Notes: generated by a model not told the origin, from the letters alone. A DNA stretch of 64,000 nucleotides from Seiridium cupressi (GCA_036674765.1 JARVKI010000030.1:62001-126000), one strand, 5' to 3'; shown: positions 1 through 11,785, counted from the stretch's first letter. Made by a program: numbers and translations.

Positions 1-202
1 GCCACAAAAGGACAGATCCCATGGAACACTCATCGGAAAGACCAAAACGAATGGCAGATCGGACCTCAGAAATTGGACTTCAGAATGCTCATTTTCATTT
101 TGCAACAGCCACAAGGAAAACAGGCCTTGGCTTGAGGCTCTTTTCGAGAACTACGGATTGATTAAACCGGAGGAGAACGCATGGAAGTTAACGTTGCAAT
201 AA
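1..202 (+). pseudogene. 3' end of an unrecognised gene, probably frameshifted
   Basis: From base 1 one frame reads protein-like sequence containing WNTHRKDQNEWQIG, but stops at about 145-150. A second frame then continues with PWLEALFENYGLIKPEE and ends at TAA 200-202. The two look like parts of one C-terminus joined by a frameshift near 110-140. The gene starts left of the window. I recognise no family. An intron cannot be excluded but no clear splice pair is seen. Confidence 0.25.
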
Positions 203-480
203 AGTATGCTATTGCCGCATAACATACCCGCGTTTGTTTTTTCTACACGAAGTTGGGTACAGTTCTCCGCCCAAACCATCTCCTCTTCCCCTTCTTAGCC
301 CTGTGCACTACAATTAGCATCCAGAATGATTACAAGCCAAGAACTCCATGAAGTCTGACTTCTTGGAAGACATAATTCGAACTTTGGTCATGGATCAACA
401 GCGGAAAGTATCCTCATAGCATTGTCCTCAAGCTTTGCGCGTCGCAATAAACAAGGGGTTCAGTTGACCAGAGGACATAT

Positions 481-600
481 GGACCGCTGATTTTGTCAAA
501 GGCAAAGACAAGCAGGTTGATATTCCTGCTGCAGGGCCTGCCCGGAGTAGGCAAAACCTACATTGCAGGCAAGTCCGCCATTGACCTTCACCATACACTC
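481..600 (+). pseudogene. relic of an AAA ATPase (P-loop segment)
   Basis: A short stretch reads DFVKGK at about 489-506 and, after a frame change, LLQGLPGVGKT at 526-558. GLPGVGKT fits the Walker A motif (GxxGxGKT), and a D-x-V-x-GKG stretch just before the P-loop is typical of a large fungal AAA ATPase family. No Walker B, sensor or SRH motif could be followed downstream and the frame is broken, so only a fragment remains. Confidence 0.4.
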
Positions 601-2516
601 ACTTCAGAATCGAAATTGGATAGTTTACAAGCTGAAGCCGACCATCAAGTCGATGCCTGAGATCCTCCACGATATATCATTACCACGGGGGACGATACCA
701 AAGGCCTCGTCCAGAAGAGCCGCCGGAGACAACAAGGCCATTTCTGCAGTTCTACCTGAACTCCCTATTTGCGGAAGTAATCTTCCTAGCCGCTGGTGCT
801 TTAATCATGACAGGTACTTGTGATATTCTCTACAAAGTACTGTGGACCTTGGTGTTTGTCCTTTAGGCATGGGCTGTGCCATGGGCGGCTTGATCAATTG
901 GTTCATTGTGGACTACCATTACGGGCAACGGGAAGTTCACTTTCATCTTTTCGCCTCTGGTATTGAGCAGCTGCAACTATCTGTGCTACAACCTTGACCA
1001 AAATTTCAGCTGGTTTGGAGCTTCGGAACACCCGTTATGGTTCCATTAGAGATAACCCCATGATTTACTGCGCCGGTTATTTGGCGAACCGGTTTCACCC
1101 CGGTTTCTGAGTCAAAACGGTAAACTCCTATTTACAGATGTAGGTTAGGAGAAGCTGGCAAGTTAGAGCTTGTAATTGCTCCACAGTCTTGTGGTTCGCT
1201 CATTTTTTTTTGTGGGACAGAGGTGAGCCGGTTGGAGGGCTCTGTTTGATAGCGTCGCTGAATTTTCACTGTAAATATGTGAGAAGTCAACAACTGAGAG
1301 CCTTTTATTTTGTGGGGAGTGGCATGGAACAAAAATAATGAGCAGAGCCTCAAAGCGACATTCCATCGCCCATGGTGAGGACTCTCGGATATCTCAAGAT
1401 CCTCGATATGATGCAATATCATCATATCGTGCCATTGGCGAGACTTACAGGAACATAGAAGAATATCTTAGTGAGTGCGAGCATACGTGCTGCAAATCAA
1501 TAAATATGTACAAGGTTAATTCCTGCCATAGCTATAGTTACCCATTTTTCGGCTCATCTATGACACATATAGCTATGGCCCTCAATACTACTCTCGCAAA
1601 CGACATAAGCTGCTTTCATCAAACCAGTGGAATCCAGGGTCTATATAAGTCCATTTGATGACAATAATGGCTCCCGGGACTGCGTGCCAAGAATTGAGCT
1701 GCGATTAGCAATGGCTAGACTACTACAATATGCAAGATAAGAAATCTAGAGCAGCCTTTGCTGATAGTCTGGCGGGGCGTTGTTTATTGGTTTTCCTTCT
1801 CAGAAGAGGCTTTCCCTGCTTGGGATGTGGCGCCCGCCCTGATTAAGACATCTTTTCAGTAATCCACCAGTAATAGGAGGAATCGAGGGACTGCCACGCT
1901 TTATATGGCCGAGCGATGTCGCAAGGAATGTCGGACGCCGACTTTATCGAATGTTACTTTTTGACCTGTCATAACTCGGAACTTATCCCGCCTGCTTATC
2001 AGGTTTGATGCCATCGAAACAACCCATTCAGCATTTCGTATCGCTTCCCATTACCTCGGCAACTCTATTTTAAGCATAATTGACCATATACTGTGAGCCC
2101 ACAATGTTGAACAAGGGTGTTGTTCTACGAACATAAGCAAGCCTATCAAGGATAGCGGGCCAGGAAACGGCACGATCGGATTTGTGGAAATTTCTCAGCA
2201 CTCAATAGGAGGGGCCAGTCTAGTCTCGTGTCTCCACAATTTACCATATCCAGAACGGACTGCGCCAACTATCAGGCTTGTTCTACATCTCTCATGTCCT
2301 TGACGTTAGTCCCTTTCCACGTTGCAATCCTCCGTCACCATTCTTAGCGTGCTGAGTGGTGTAAATCATGTATGCTAATTTTCCGCTTGCGGTCATGCAT
2401 CCATCCAATGTTGTATTCTGCGTGAGATTGGAATGCGACACTATTGACCTACGCCAAACTGTGTATAGACAAGAGCATTAGAGTGTTCGCAAGATGTCAT
2501 CGGCAATAGCTTTACG
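601..2516. other. no supported gene
   Basis: Short overlapping frames only, none with recognisable domains, consistent splice pattern or codon bias. The frame at 1338-1658 looks like chance. The last several hundred bases are the likely promoter region of the polygalacturonase gene downstream. Confidence 0.5.
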
Positions 2517-2524
2517 TATATAAG
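2517..2524 (+). promoter_or_regulatory. TATA box of the polygalacturonase gene
   Basis: TATATAAG lies 115 bp upstream of the polygalacturonase ATG at 2639, a normal distance for a fungal TATA box with a short leader. Position-based inference. Confidence 0.5.
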
Positions 2525-2638
2525 TTCTCGCCAAGCGCCGAGATTCTCCATGCTGTTCTTGGCGCGTAGATCCCCTACATTCACAGATCAAACCATTTCC
2601 CAGTTTAGCTTACCAAGCCTCTTGGCCGTCCATCCAAC

Positions 2639-4058
2639 ATGCACCTGTCACGCGGAATCGTCCTACTTGGGCTGGGGGTCCTGCCCGTCCTGGCCAACCC
2701 TATGCCTATGCCCACGCCAGCGCCAAGCCCAGAGGCTGTCGAGCATGCCATTGCCAAACGCGCCGCGACCTGCACCTTCAGTGGAAGCGCTGGTTATTCG
2801 TCCGCGAGCAAGTCCAAGGCTTCTTGCTCCACCATTATCCTGGACGCTCTCACCGTCCCTGGTGGTGTGACGTTAGATATGACAGATCTCCCGGATGATA
2901 CCGTCGTTATCTTCGAGGGCGAGACCACCTTCGAATACGAAGAGTGGGATGGACCCCTGTTCGCCGTCAGCGGAACCAACGTCAAAGTGGCCGGTACCTC
3001 GTCTGGCAGCTCCATTCTCAATGGCAACGGCCCGTCATACTGGGATGGCGAGGGCGGTAGCGGCGGCAAGACCAAGCCCAAATTCTTCCAGGCCCACGAC
3101 CTCACCGACTCGCTTATCGAGACCTTGACCATTTTGAACCCACCTGTTCAGGTGTTCAGCATCAACGGCGCATCGAACCTGGAACTAGCATATATCACTG
3201 TTGATGCATCAGCCGGTGACTCACTCGGCAAGAACACGGACGCTTTTGACATCGGCTCATCCACTGAAGTTCTCATTGGTGAGTGGAACGAATTGGTTTA
3301 TTCTCTTCTCCACGTTCCGCATCTAACGAAGGGCAGAATACGCCACTGTTTACAACCAGGACGATTGCGTCGCAATCAACTCAGGCACGGTATGTCAAAG
3401 ACACCGACACATTCCATTGGCGGTATCGATCCTCACAACCTGACACCCATGTTCTAGGACATTACTTTTAAAAACGGCTACTGCTCAGGTGGCCACGGTC
3501 TTTCTATTGGCTCGGTCGGCGGTCGTAGCGATAACAGCGTTAGCGGAGTGACGTTCGAAACCTCAACAGTGACGAAGTCTGTCAACGGTGAGATGATTAT
3601 GCCCTAATTGATAGCGGGTCTGAAGGTTTGCTGATGTTTGAAATTGCAGGAATTCGTATCAAGACCATCTCAGGTGACACTGGCACAGTCACAGATGTAA
3701 CTTATGACGACATTACGCTATCTTCTATCTCCAAGTAAGTAAAAAGGTTACCTGCATAGTCGTGATACAGCAATTTCGAAGTTTGTACTAATACTCCCAA
3801 AGATACGGCATTCTTATCGAACAGAACTACGACGGCGGTGACCTAGATGGAACTGCAACAACCGGTGTTCCTATCACGGACCTGACCATCAAGAATATTG
3901 GCGGTACTGGTGCTGTTTCGAGCAGCGGTTATGATGTCGTAGTCGTCTGTGGAAGCTCTTCTTCTTGCTCAAGCTGGACTTGGTCCAATGTTACTGTCAC
4001 AGGTGGTAAAACCTACGGCAGCTGCCAGAATGTCCCAAGCGTAACGAAGTGCTCTTAA
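2639..4058 (+). CDS. secreted endopolygalacturonase (GH28)
   Basis: Hydrolyses alpha-1,4-galacturonan in pectin outside the cell. Five exons: 2639-3278, 3337-3389, 3458-3587, 3650-3734, 3803-4058; four GT-AG introns of 57-68 bp; 387 aa, the usual length of fungal endo-PGs. A signal peptide occupies roughly residues 1-20, followed by a Pro-rich propeptide ending in Lys-Arg (40-41) just before AATCTF, the typical mature start. All GH28 catalytic signatures are present in order: [18 protein letters not shown] and RIKT, giving the three aspartates, the histidine and the Arg/Lys substrate binders. Paired cysteines at the C-terminus (CGSSSSC, and CxxxxxxxxC before the stop) also fit. The exon-exon joins fall exactly around the catalytic blocks, supporting the gene model. 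Its TATA box is at 2517. Nothing suggests it is broken. Confidence 0.95.
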
Positions 4059-4612
4059 GCGTGATAGTGGATAGTTTCTCAGAACAAAATAAGTTGATCG
4101 ACTGGGAGTTGTGAGCAATGTAACCATGTTTCGAACCAGATCAAGTTGGCGCGGTGTTGTGGCTAAATTTGTACAGCAGAAGGTCTAGTAAGTCGAGTTG
4201 TAACACCTTGCTTCTAGACGAATGACTAGCACATTACTGTAGTACTAAGGCTTTATAATGATGCGAATAGAGCATAGCAATCGACATGGCAAGCCATTGG
4301 CAAGTACGGTTCTCATCAGATATTTGTGGGAGGATTAATCACCCTGGAGACTAGAACTATAATCCCACTCATGAATTTGCCGAGGCTCACTTAGGAACAA
4401 TTCTTTATGTGAGTAAGACATCAAGAAAGTCATGATCAGCATCGAATTCGACCATACCAGTCACCTCCACTCTCCCCACCCTACACACATAGAATTTCTT
4501 TCCTCCCTCTATCACGGTCCATCCTTAAAATGGACCCCATAAAAGGGATCTGGCGCCCCTGGAAGATGAGCACCCTTGATCCTGATTTGAGATGATGCCA
4601 AAAGTGGTGCCA
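4059..4612. other. no supported gene
   Basis: Tail-to-tail spacer between the polygalacturonase gene and the small secreted-protein gene on the minus strand. It should hold both 3' UTRs; no further feature seen. Confidence 0.5.
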
Positions 4613-4979
4613 CTAGTGGTTGTGCATCCCGTAGCGGTGAAGAGGCGTGCTACACACGAGGTTCAGCTCTAGTTTCATGTCTTGTAATGCACTACGATGG
4701 GCTATGGGGACGGAGCTTTTTTGTTTGTTGTTCTTACCTGTGGTTGTGGCAGTGTTAGGCACGACGGGAAACTTGGTGACGCCTGCCGGCTCGTCCACCA
4801 AAGCAGGCTCCATCGACTTCTCGGACAGTGTCTGTGGATAGCGGAGTACCACGGCACTGCGAGTTGGCATACCATGCAATGGTCAGTTCACCAGCCTGGC
4901 GTGCTTCAAGATTAGAGCCAGGCAAGCCATGAACGCCCGCGACAGCGAGGAGAGAGATAAGGCTAGTGGTGAAGTACAT
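4613..4979 (-). pseudogene. small secreted protein gene with a frameshift
   Basis: From ATG 4979 (minus) the frame gives a clear signal peptide (MYFTTSLISLLAVAGVHG), then LEARQ, a likely processing site, then a short domain with two cysteines (TIAWYANSQC, GACFGG). This frame stops near 4770. In the +1 frame the sequence continues (EPAGVTKFPVVPNTATTT), runs into a good intron (4681-4737, GTAAGA...ACAAG) and splices in frame to DMKLELNLVCSTPLHRY, ending at 4613. One indel around 4790-4820 would explain the break. The family is not recognised; it looks like a secreted cysteine-containing protein of about 100 aa. Genuine decay and assembly error are both possible. Confidence 0.45.
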
Positions 4980-6484
4980 GGTGGCTTGAAGTTTCTCTGT
5001 TGTTTGAGAAATAAAAGTGGTCGATGATCCAAGGTAATTGGTATTGTTGAGAGCAACCAAGAGAAATTGCAACGGAAGAAGCACGCCTTTTATGTTGTTC
5101 TAGACAGGCAGCCACTGAGATGATAAAGTTACGTCGATGCTCTCAAAAGGATGCCGACTTTCAAAAGACATGGCTGCTGAGAGGCTGTTTCTCGCCGTCA
5201 ACTAGTATGTCCTGCTGAAAATTCGCCATACTACCCTTATTGGCTACATGAACATCGGAAGAGGTCGTGGGCATATAAATGATTGTAATATATCTGAACT
5301 AAGTTTCTAACTGTGACGAATCCTTGGGATCAAGGCTCTAGCCAAAGGCCAAACTACCTAATGCCGACAGAGCATACCTAACATAACCTGGATCCCTCCA
5401 GATGAATATGAATGGCCTTCTTCAATTTGATGACAAAGAACTAGCCAGCCAAAAGACAAAGATCTGCCAACCGAGATTTTATACATCACAAGACTTCTAG
5501 GTCAATGGCGCTTTCCTCTCAATACAGTAACTTTGCTTAAAATGACTTGTCAGAAAAGGTCACGACCTGCTATGAAATTTCTAGTTGTTGTGCTAGCCCT
5601 AAAGGAGAAAGGAATTCTATAAGTATTGTGGCGCACAATCTCACGCGAGACGTCGTGTATAAATTTCGGTCCACAAGTCATCGTTTAACTCTCGGTGTAG
5701 TAGAGGAGATCTTGTAAGAAATTCAAGGGTCAAATAGCTACACTGATCTAGACGTCCACGGTTGCAAATTAAGCAGACAGAAGGGAGGAGGCGACGTAGG
5801 GATTCGATTGGACGATGTTAGACTCGGCGTGACGTATTCCACTCCCAGTTTTGACTGTGTTGTGGTCTGGCAAGCATTAACCCTGCCCAGAATCATTCAT
5901 CGTAAGTGTTAGAAGCGGCTGCTCAACTGTGTTAGACGTTCTTTGAGTAATGACTTGGAACAATGGGGAAAGGTGGATATATAATGAACAGATTGATTGT
6001 ATCATAATTCACATAACGTTGAATCCTATACTCGAAGACTATTGTCATACAAATACGAGACCCAAGCCAAGGGTTTTGCGCAGTTACTATCAAAACGGCC
6101 ATTTCTTTACCAATGAGAATACTCGTAGTGCTCGGCTTTCAAAGTATCCGAAGGTTTGCCTATGTGCGAATCAATTGCTGATATTGTTTGTGGGGTTTAT
6201 GTGGCGATTGCATTGTAATGTTTGCATCCATTACAAGCCATCTGTGGCTACTAAGATACTTGGCACCGAAGGGCATTGCGCTCAAGACTATACAACCATT
6301 AAAATACGCTTGCTGATTCGCTCTAGGATCTTACTAGGCTTACAGTATAGTTTTTCCATTTATAATCTTAACACTGCCCTAAGACTTAGGAATATTTATA
6401 ACGAATTATCAAGCAGAATAAGCATCTTTCACTCCGCTAGAGGCCGGATACGTCGGAACGTGGAGAGAATGAAACTCGTTATCA
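4980..6484. other. AT-rich spacer without a supported gene
   Basis: Contains the likely promoter of the small secreted protein at its left end. A 210-codon open frame (5950-6582) runs through it but has no domain, odd composition and overlaps the LTR, so I treat it as chance. Nothing else seen. Confidence 0.5.
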
Positions 6485-6763
6485 CTGGATGTTGGAATAT
6501 CAGGTTGCGGTTCCGTACGATAATCTATATAGATAGATGGCGCCGGTTCTGCCGGACTACCAGGCTCGGTACGGATACGTGATCACCGGTGATCACGTGA
6601 CCGTCGTCGGCAGCCGGGAGCCGTCCGCCAGGACCGTGAACCCACGGTTTCGTACGAGGAGAAGACTCCTCTCTTCTCCTTCGTACGATACGCTGAATTG
6701 ATATCATTTGTCGTCACCCCGTAAGAAGTTATGAATTGAATGGAGAAACCATTCTACACTGGA
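6485..6763. mobile_element. solo LTR with 5-bp target site duplication
   Basis: A 269-bp element (6490-6758) begins TGTTGGAATATCAGG and ends TTCTACA, that is TG...CA termini, flanked on both sides by the identical pentamer CTGGA (6485-6489 and 6759-6763). TGTTGGAATAT is a common start of Ty1/copia LTRs. No gag, pol, primer-binding site or second LTR is adjacent, so this is most likely a solo LTR left after LTR-LTR recombination. The exact duplication suggests a fairly recent insertion compared with the other decayed DNA here. Transcription direction cannot be set from the ends alone. Confidence 0.75.
6577..6598. repeat. 22-bp perfect palindrome inside the LTR
   Basis: ACGTGATCACC followed by its exact reverse complement GGTGATCACGT. 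It lies within the solo LTR, followed at 6648-6690 by a second, imperfect inverted repeat built on TCGTACGAGGAGAAG / CTTCTCCTTCGTACGA. Palindromes in the U3/R part of LTRs can bind factors or form hairpins; the function here is unknown. Confidence 0.7.
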
Positions 6764-7490
6764 CTATTTATTTGTTACAACTCGTACTGATAATATATTA
6801 TCGAGCGACGGATGATGACTATCCATCCGTTCCTTTATAAAATGGCTGTAATGTTGCCAACTAGTTCGGAGACTTGCTACAGTCAATTTCAACGACTCAT
6901 TGAGCTTCTTTGCACCGGAGGTAATTTCAAGGAATGTTTACTTACTGATAACAACAACTGAGAGGTGGATCATGAGATTCGATGAAAGACTCCAGGCTGA
7001 TGGGTTTGAAGCGCCAATTTGCAATTATAAGGGCCAGCTCGGAGCAAGTACAGTATCCATACGAGCCAGCTATCATGAACCTGGCTAAAGAGGGCAGCTT
7101 CGTGCCCGAGCTGGAGACTGTCACGTTTGGCAGCTTACACTGAAGTCCACTGGAACCTCCTGGCCCAATCGCTCGTGCCATCGATGAGCTCTTCGGCAGA
7201 AAGATTCGGGATAGGCTATCCTCGTAACCATTAGCCAAGGGCACTGGGAGATTAGCAAGAACTAATGGCTTGAATATGCTGATCGCCCACTGATCGGGAT
7301 AAGTCTAATAGCGTGGCATGTATGCTTTCAATCGTCGCTAATATTATTCTATAACTAGGTTGTTACCATCAAGGTGACAAGAGGGGTTGGATCTATTTCT
7401 AAGCGAGGTGTATGTTCAATGAATGAGATCTAGATGATTAGAAAAAACATCATCTTGACGTCTATGATATTGTAGACATCCCGTCTCCGC
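6764..7490. other. no supported gene; one short protein-like frame
   Basis: A plus-strand stretch at about 6975-7142 reads without stop (SMKDSRLMGLKRQFAIIRAS, then EPAIMNLAKEGSF) and ends at TGA. It looks more like real protein than its surroundings but has no recognised family and no start or splice context. The rest shows nothing. Confidence 0.35.
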
Positions 7491-7706
7491 TCACAATAGA
7501 GTAAGAATGGCCAAAAGGCAAGCGGCGTAGACACCTTTGGAGAGGAGTCGATTTCCGGAACTAGGCGTTGCCGTCGCTTTGGGGGATTCTGTAGGCGTGG
7601 CATCACTTTCCTGCGTGGTCAGGTCTGCGATACCCAACTGCATATCCCCTCCGTCCCATACGGTATAGTAAGCCTTCAAGAGCGGGCTTTCTAGGACCCA
7701 ATGAGC
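7491..7706 (-). pseudogene. C-terminal remnant of a GPI-anchored aspartic protease (A1)
   Basis: The minus frame reads HWVLESPLLKAYYTVWDGG then MQLGIADL. This matches the closing strand of pepsin-like A1 proteases (W-V-L-G-x-P-x-L-x-x-Y-Y-T-V-[FW]-D, then V/L-G-[FI]-A). It is followed by a short Ser/Thr/Pro spacer and a hydrophobic end (GVYAACLLAILTLL), as in yapsin-like GPI-anchored enzymes. Neither catalytic DTG/DSG motif could be found upstream (higher coordinates), where the DNA is degenerate. So this is the tail of a lost gene, not an active enzyme. Confidence 0.55.
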
Positions 7707-8937
7707 TAGCGAGCTACCAGCTCAATCCGAATGCGAAGTGGGGAATGTTCGCAAGAGGCTCTCATTATCTGGACATGATGCATGACACTCAAGTAGATCC
7801 TCCTTTTCGAGCAGTTTAGTTCTGACAGGAACTTTTGAGTAGCCACCAAAGATTTACAATTAAATCAACGAGGAATCAGGTTGAGACTGGTTCTAAATAT
7901 TTACGCTCGATACACTTCGAATTGCATTCAGAAATTCCTTTCTTTCAGTTAATCTCCCTTGTTGTCATTCTAAAGTTTCCTGTCTCGCCTTAGACACCGT
8001 ACGCGAATAGCTTGGCCTGAAAAAAAGGTATGTGTGATTGTCTATGGTGCATTACATTTTACGTCTTGTTGAGACTCATCCTATAACGGATTTTGGTAAT
8101 GCTGTACGTATGTATGTATGAACATTTGAATCCCTGGAAGCATTTATGCTCATAAATGGAGCGCGCTACACTTTATATCTCGGGCAGACTCGGGAAACAG
8201 ACGAAACTAATGTAAGCACTCGCGATATCTCTAGACGGAATCGAAATTTCTTGATTAAGGTCGAAGACCGGTGGAGATACTCCATTACGCCTCCCTTAGC
8301 CCTAAATATGTAAAGCATTTCTACCAAATGATACGAGCTTAGTCGGATCTCGGATGTGCCCGTGCCCTTATCTAATGATGAATTATAAAAAAAGAATAAA
8401 AAAAAAAGACAGATTTAAAGACCGCCATTTCCGCTGCAATTACATACGATAATTTGTTTATCTATCGACCGTTGCTAACCTGTAGTAGGAACAGTAGCTA
8501 ACAAGTAAACTAGCTTCTACGTGAAACAATTCCGCGGGCCCGACATATTTACGGGAACCAGTGTATTCACAGGGTTTTAAATTACACAATGCTAATAATA
8601 AGTCATAGGTGGATGACCGTGCTTGATGCGGAGTCTTTCCTTGCTACCAGAAAGGAAAGATTGTTCGATATCGGTCCTATCTTCGTGGTTTCTTCATCAG
8701 CTATTTAGACGTTGCAACAATGACTCAACAGGTGCTAGATGCAATAACAGGAGTTGGCTCGATACATCGTCTCTCACCCATACCGTATGCATTTTTCCAA
8801 CATGCATTACTACTCGTATATCGCCCCACGCAATTCCCCTCGTTGCATGCAGATAAGAATGACTACGCTCTGATGTCACGCTTATTTGCTGACCACGTTC
8901 GAAGTCAACTTGTCTCTATGAAAATGATCCGTCGGCA
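7707..8937. other. degenerate spacer
   Basis: No readable gene. It should have held the body of the aspartic protease of which only the tail remains at 7491-7706, but no motif is recognisable. A short A-rich run lies at 8389-8408. Confidence 0.5.
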
Positions 8938-9392
8938 ATGGATCGGCAAGATATCTGCTGCAATGGCATTCTCAAAGTCGTAGCCACATCTGAGGGTCGC
9001 CTGACAGGCTGCACTTTGACTTTATTGGACAACGCCATCTCGACCGTTGGCAAATGCACAAGTGTTCCGCTGACCGCAAGCGACTACACGAGTCTTGTCT
9101 ATGGAGCCCAAACTGTCACCACCACAGCCTCTAGCTCCCGTCAATCTGTATCGACGGGGGCTACCAAGGCCTGGACCGTCACAGCCAGTGACTCCAATAC
9201 ACCCGGTCACTTCATCGTCAACTCGGGATATCTCTGCGTTGACGGAAACAGCCGGTACCGGCACCATCGCAACCAGCAGCACCAGTACCATCACCAGTGC
9301 TTCATCCTCTGCACAGAATGCAGCCGCTTATCATGCGACCCAGGCTCCTTGCCCTGGTGGCGGGAGTGATTACTGGTCTTGCCCCGGTTTGA
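8938..9392 (+). pseudogene. relic of a GPI-anchored Ser/Thr-rich surface protein
   Basis: Three frames make one plausible C-terminus. The first (8938-9240) starts QDICCNG, contains GCTLTLLDNAIS and PLTASDYTSLVYGAQTV, then becomes Ser/Thr-rich. The second (about 9225-9320) reads ALTETAGTGTIATSSTSTI and further serines. The third ends in PRLLALVAGVITGLAPV before TGA at 9390-9392, a typical hydrophobic GPI-attachment tail. At least two frame changes are needed, so the gene is broken. A Cys-Cys start, small domain, Ser/Thr stalk and GPI tail is the build of many fungal cell-wall proteins; the family is not named. Confidence 0.4.
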
Positions 9393-10168
9393 GATATCGA
9401 GTTAGGAAATTACTATTAATGCGTTGCGTTTCCCAAACATACCAAGATTGTGTTATATAGACAAGTGTTTGTTAACAAGATTGGACCTCATTGTTTGCTT
9501 GTTAAGTCAATGGCCAAGGGCTAGGAATCAAAGCCCCCGTAGCAAGTTGAGCTGTTCACTTGGTCCTTATGCTCCCCGTCTCGCAATTCCTCTATTCCAC
9601 AAATCTTTGGAGCTAAGCAGGAAGATTGGTGGTGGAGATTTCAGTATTGCGTGTCGCAAAAGCGGAGTCCAAGTTTAGATCGTCGACTATAGTTTATCCC
9701 TGGCTGAGCACAGGTGGCTGATATACCGGCCAGGCGGCTTTGAGTGAACGGGAGTCGTGCTGTAAATTTCTGATCATGAGCGCAACTTATGATGAGTCTG
9801 GGTCCAGAGAAGGGTCGGTCAGATAATCCGGCTAAGACCCTACCCTACGGTCACGAAATCGCAGCCCTGAGGCTTCGTTTCCTCCTCAGCTTTTATGCCT
9901 GTGGTGTGGACGGATCCGTGGGGCATCGTGCGGTCGTAATGATTTTCGTTTGAAGGGCAACGCTTCGTTTTCGGTCGAAATTGATGACTGGGGCCAGGGA
10001 TGACCGTAACATGGATTTGACTCATAAATGAGATAAGAGTGAGACCGCCAAACAGGAAACCAACACCGGTAACGAAAAGGAAAGGGCAGAAGCCGGAGAA
10101 GAAGCAACGCTATTATAATATATCTGCATTATGTACTATAACTAAACAATAGGGTTTAAGTTGGTTGC
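9393..10168. other. no supported gene
   Basis: Spacer between the GPI-protein relic and the 3' end of the GH30 gene. Only short frames without domains on either strand. Confidence 0.5.
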
Positions 10169-11785
10169 TTACGGTAAGACCCAGGTTACGACACTGTTGG
10201 CGTACACATTGCCGCTCCATTCCTCACCACTTGATGTGTCCACTGTAACGTAGACATCGTTGCTAAAGGTGTTCTGGATCACAACTGTCCTCGTGCCATC
10301 GGGGTTGAGTGAGGCAACGGACTGAATGCCTGAGCCGCCGTCGTATGTGTAGCTTCCGGTTCCATTGAGGATTATGGCGCCTTGGGGAATGAATTTGGAG
10401 TACTGAGCCATCATATAGTAGTCAACCTGAAATTCGTAGGTGTTGGTGTCGGTGTTGACAACCACCAGACCACGACACGTGTCGCAGCCGCCAGATGAGA
10501 GGTGGGGACCGTCGTTTTGGTCGGTAGCCAACGTCCAAGCCAGTGCTCCCTGAGCCCAGTTTTGCAGCGGACCAATGGTGAAACCTGATGCAGCATCCCA
10601 ACTGGTCGAAGTGGAGGAAGTCCAGCACTCGGTCATATACTGATTCACATTTGGGTTGGAGTTGTGGAAATCGGTAAGGACGGACCATTGGTTGTCGGAA
10701 GCATAGCACTGATTCAGGATGTTAGCTCGTGTAGCCGATGGAGCCGTGTCAGATCCCATTTTCATCGACTCTAGCAATACGTTGGAAGAGTGGTGATGTA
10801 ACGCGATAATTCTGTGAAATGACGAGAACTGTACTTACGTGCCAGGCGACAGTATCAACATACTCTGAAGCAGTGTCGATGACGGTCTGAGGATAGCTGG
10901 GAACATCGGTGTTGTGGTCGTATGCCCAAACTTCAGTGCTCAAGCCAGCAGCCTTCAAAGCAGGTCCCACATTGTCCTGGATAAGCGAGCCGGACTCGTC
11001 CGCGTAGACATACATGGTCGGGTAGGTGGATTGACTGTTCAAAGGCTCATTCTGGATGGTGATGGCATCAACGCGTGCGCCCTTGTCGGCATAGGCTTGG
11101 ATATACTTGACAAAGTACTGCGCGTAAGAGTCGACATAGTCGTGATTCAAGTTATTCTGTTCTTCGTATTAGTCGCGAGCTAGCAGCCAGGCCGCCAACT
11201 ACTTACATTCACTGTGGTGCCGGTCAAAGCATTGTCGAGCTGCATCCATGCGGGTGGCGCCCAGACTGAGCCCAGAAGCTTCGTGCTGGACTTCAGAGCT
11301 TGCATTTCAGCGAGCAGAGTAGCCATGTTATTCCCCCGATCACCAAGGTAAAAGTTGGCCAGGCTAGTATCTACATCGCCGCTTGCATCATCGTAGGTGT
11401 ATACAGGATCGGCGGATAGATCCGAAGAGGCAACAGTATGGCGCAGCAGGCTGAAGTCAGCGCCCGCCGAAGTCATCAACTCGTTCAGCAGCTGGATGCG
11501 CAGAACTGTGGGTAGCGCATTGATGACAGCGACCGTAGCATCGGTGACAGCAGCGCCGAAGCCCGTCACGACTTGCTTGTGGCCGGAGGAAGAATCGTCG
11601 ACATTGAGCTTCCAGGTTGAGGAGTCACCGGGCGTGCCTGCTCCAGAGACAGGCGCATCCCACTGGCTGAGGTTGTACGTCCTGTCAGACGACGAGACGT
11701 ATGCCGAAGCCGAAGCGCGACACTTCAAGACAGAGCCGCGGACGGCCTGGCTGCCAGCCAAAAGTGCAAGGAGATGGAGTTGCAT
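10169..11785 (-). CDS. secreted GH30 glycanase (endo-beta-1,6-galactanase/glucanase-like)
   Basis: Retaining glycoside hydrolase of the glucosylceramidase fold, acting outside the cell on beta-1,6-linked galactan or glucan. Minus-strand exons: 11785-11207, 11156-10839, 10708-10169; introns of 50 and 130 bp, both with GTAAGT donors; 478 aa, close to fungal endo-beta-1,6-galactanases. ATG 11785 is followed by a signal peptide (MQLHLLALLAGSQAVRGS). The N-terminal GFGAAVTDA stretch and LGSVWAPPAWMQ are typical of the family. The acid/base glutamate sits in ITIQNEPLN and the nucleophile glutamate in QYMTECWTS. The C-terminus forms the usual beta-sandwich (TVVIQNTFSNDVYV...) and ends WVLP. The second intron was placed so that VAWH joins CYASDNQW, as the family requires. 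Substrate choice within GH30 (galactan or glucan) is not resolved. Confidence 0.9.

Noticed and set aside
1338..1658. 106-codon open frame near the left end
   Set aside because: No recognisable motif, start context or splice support.
5950..6582. 210-codon plus-strand open frame
   Set aside because: No domain, AT-driven composition, overlaps the solo LTR and its target duplication; treated as chance.
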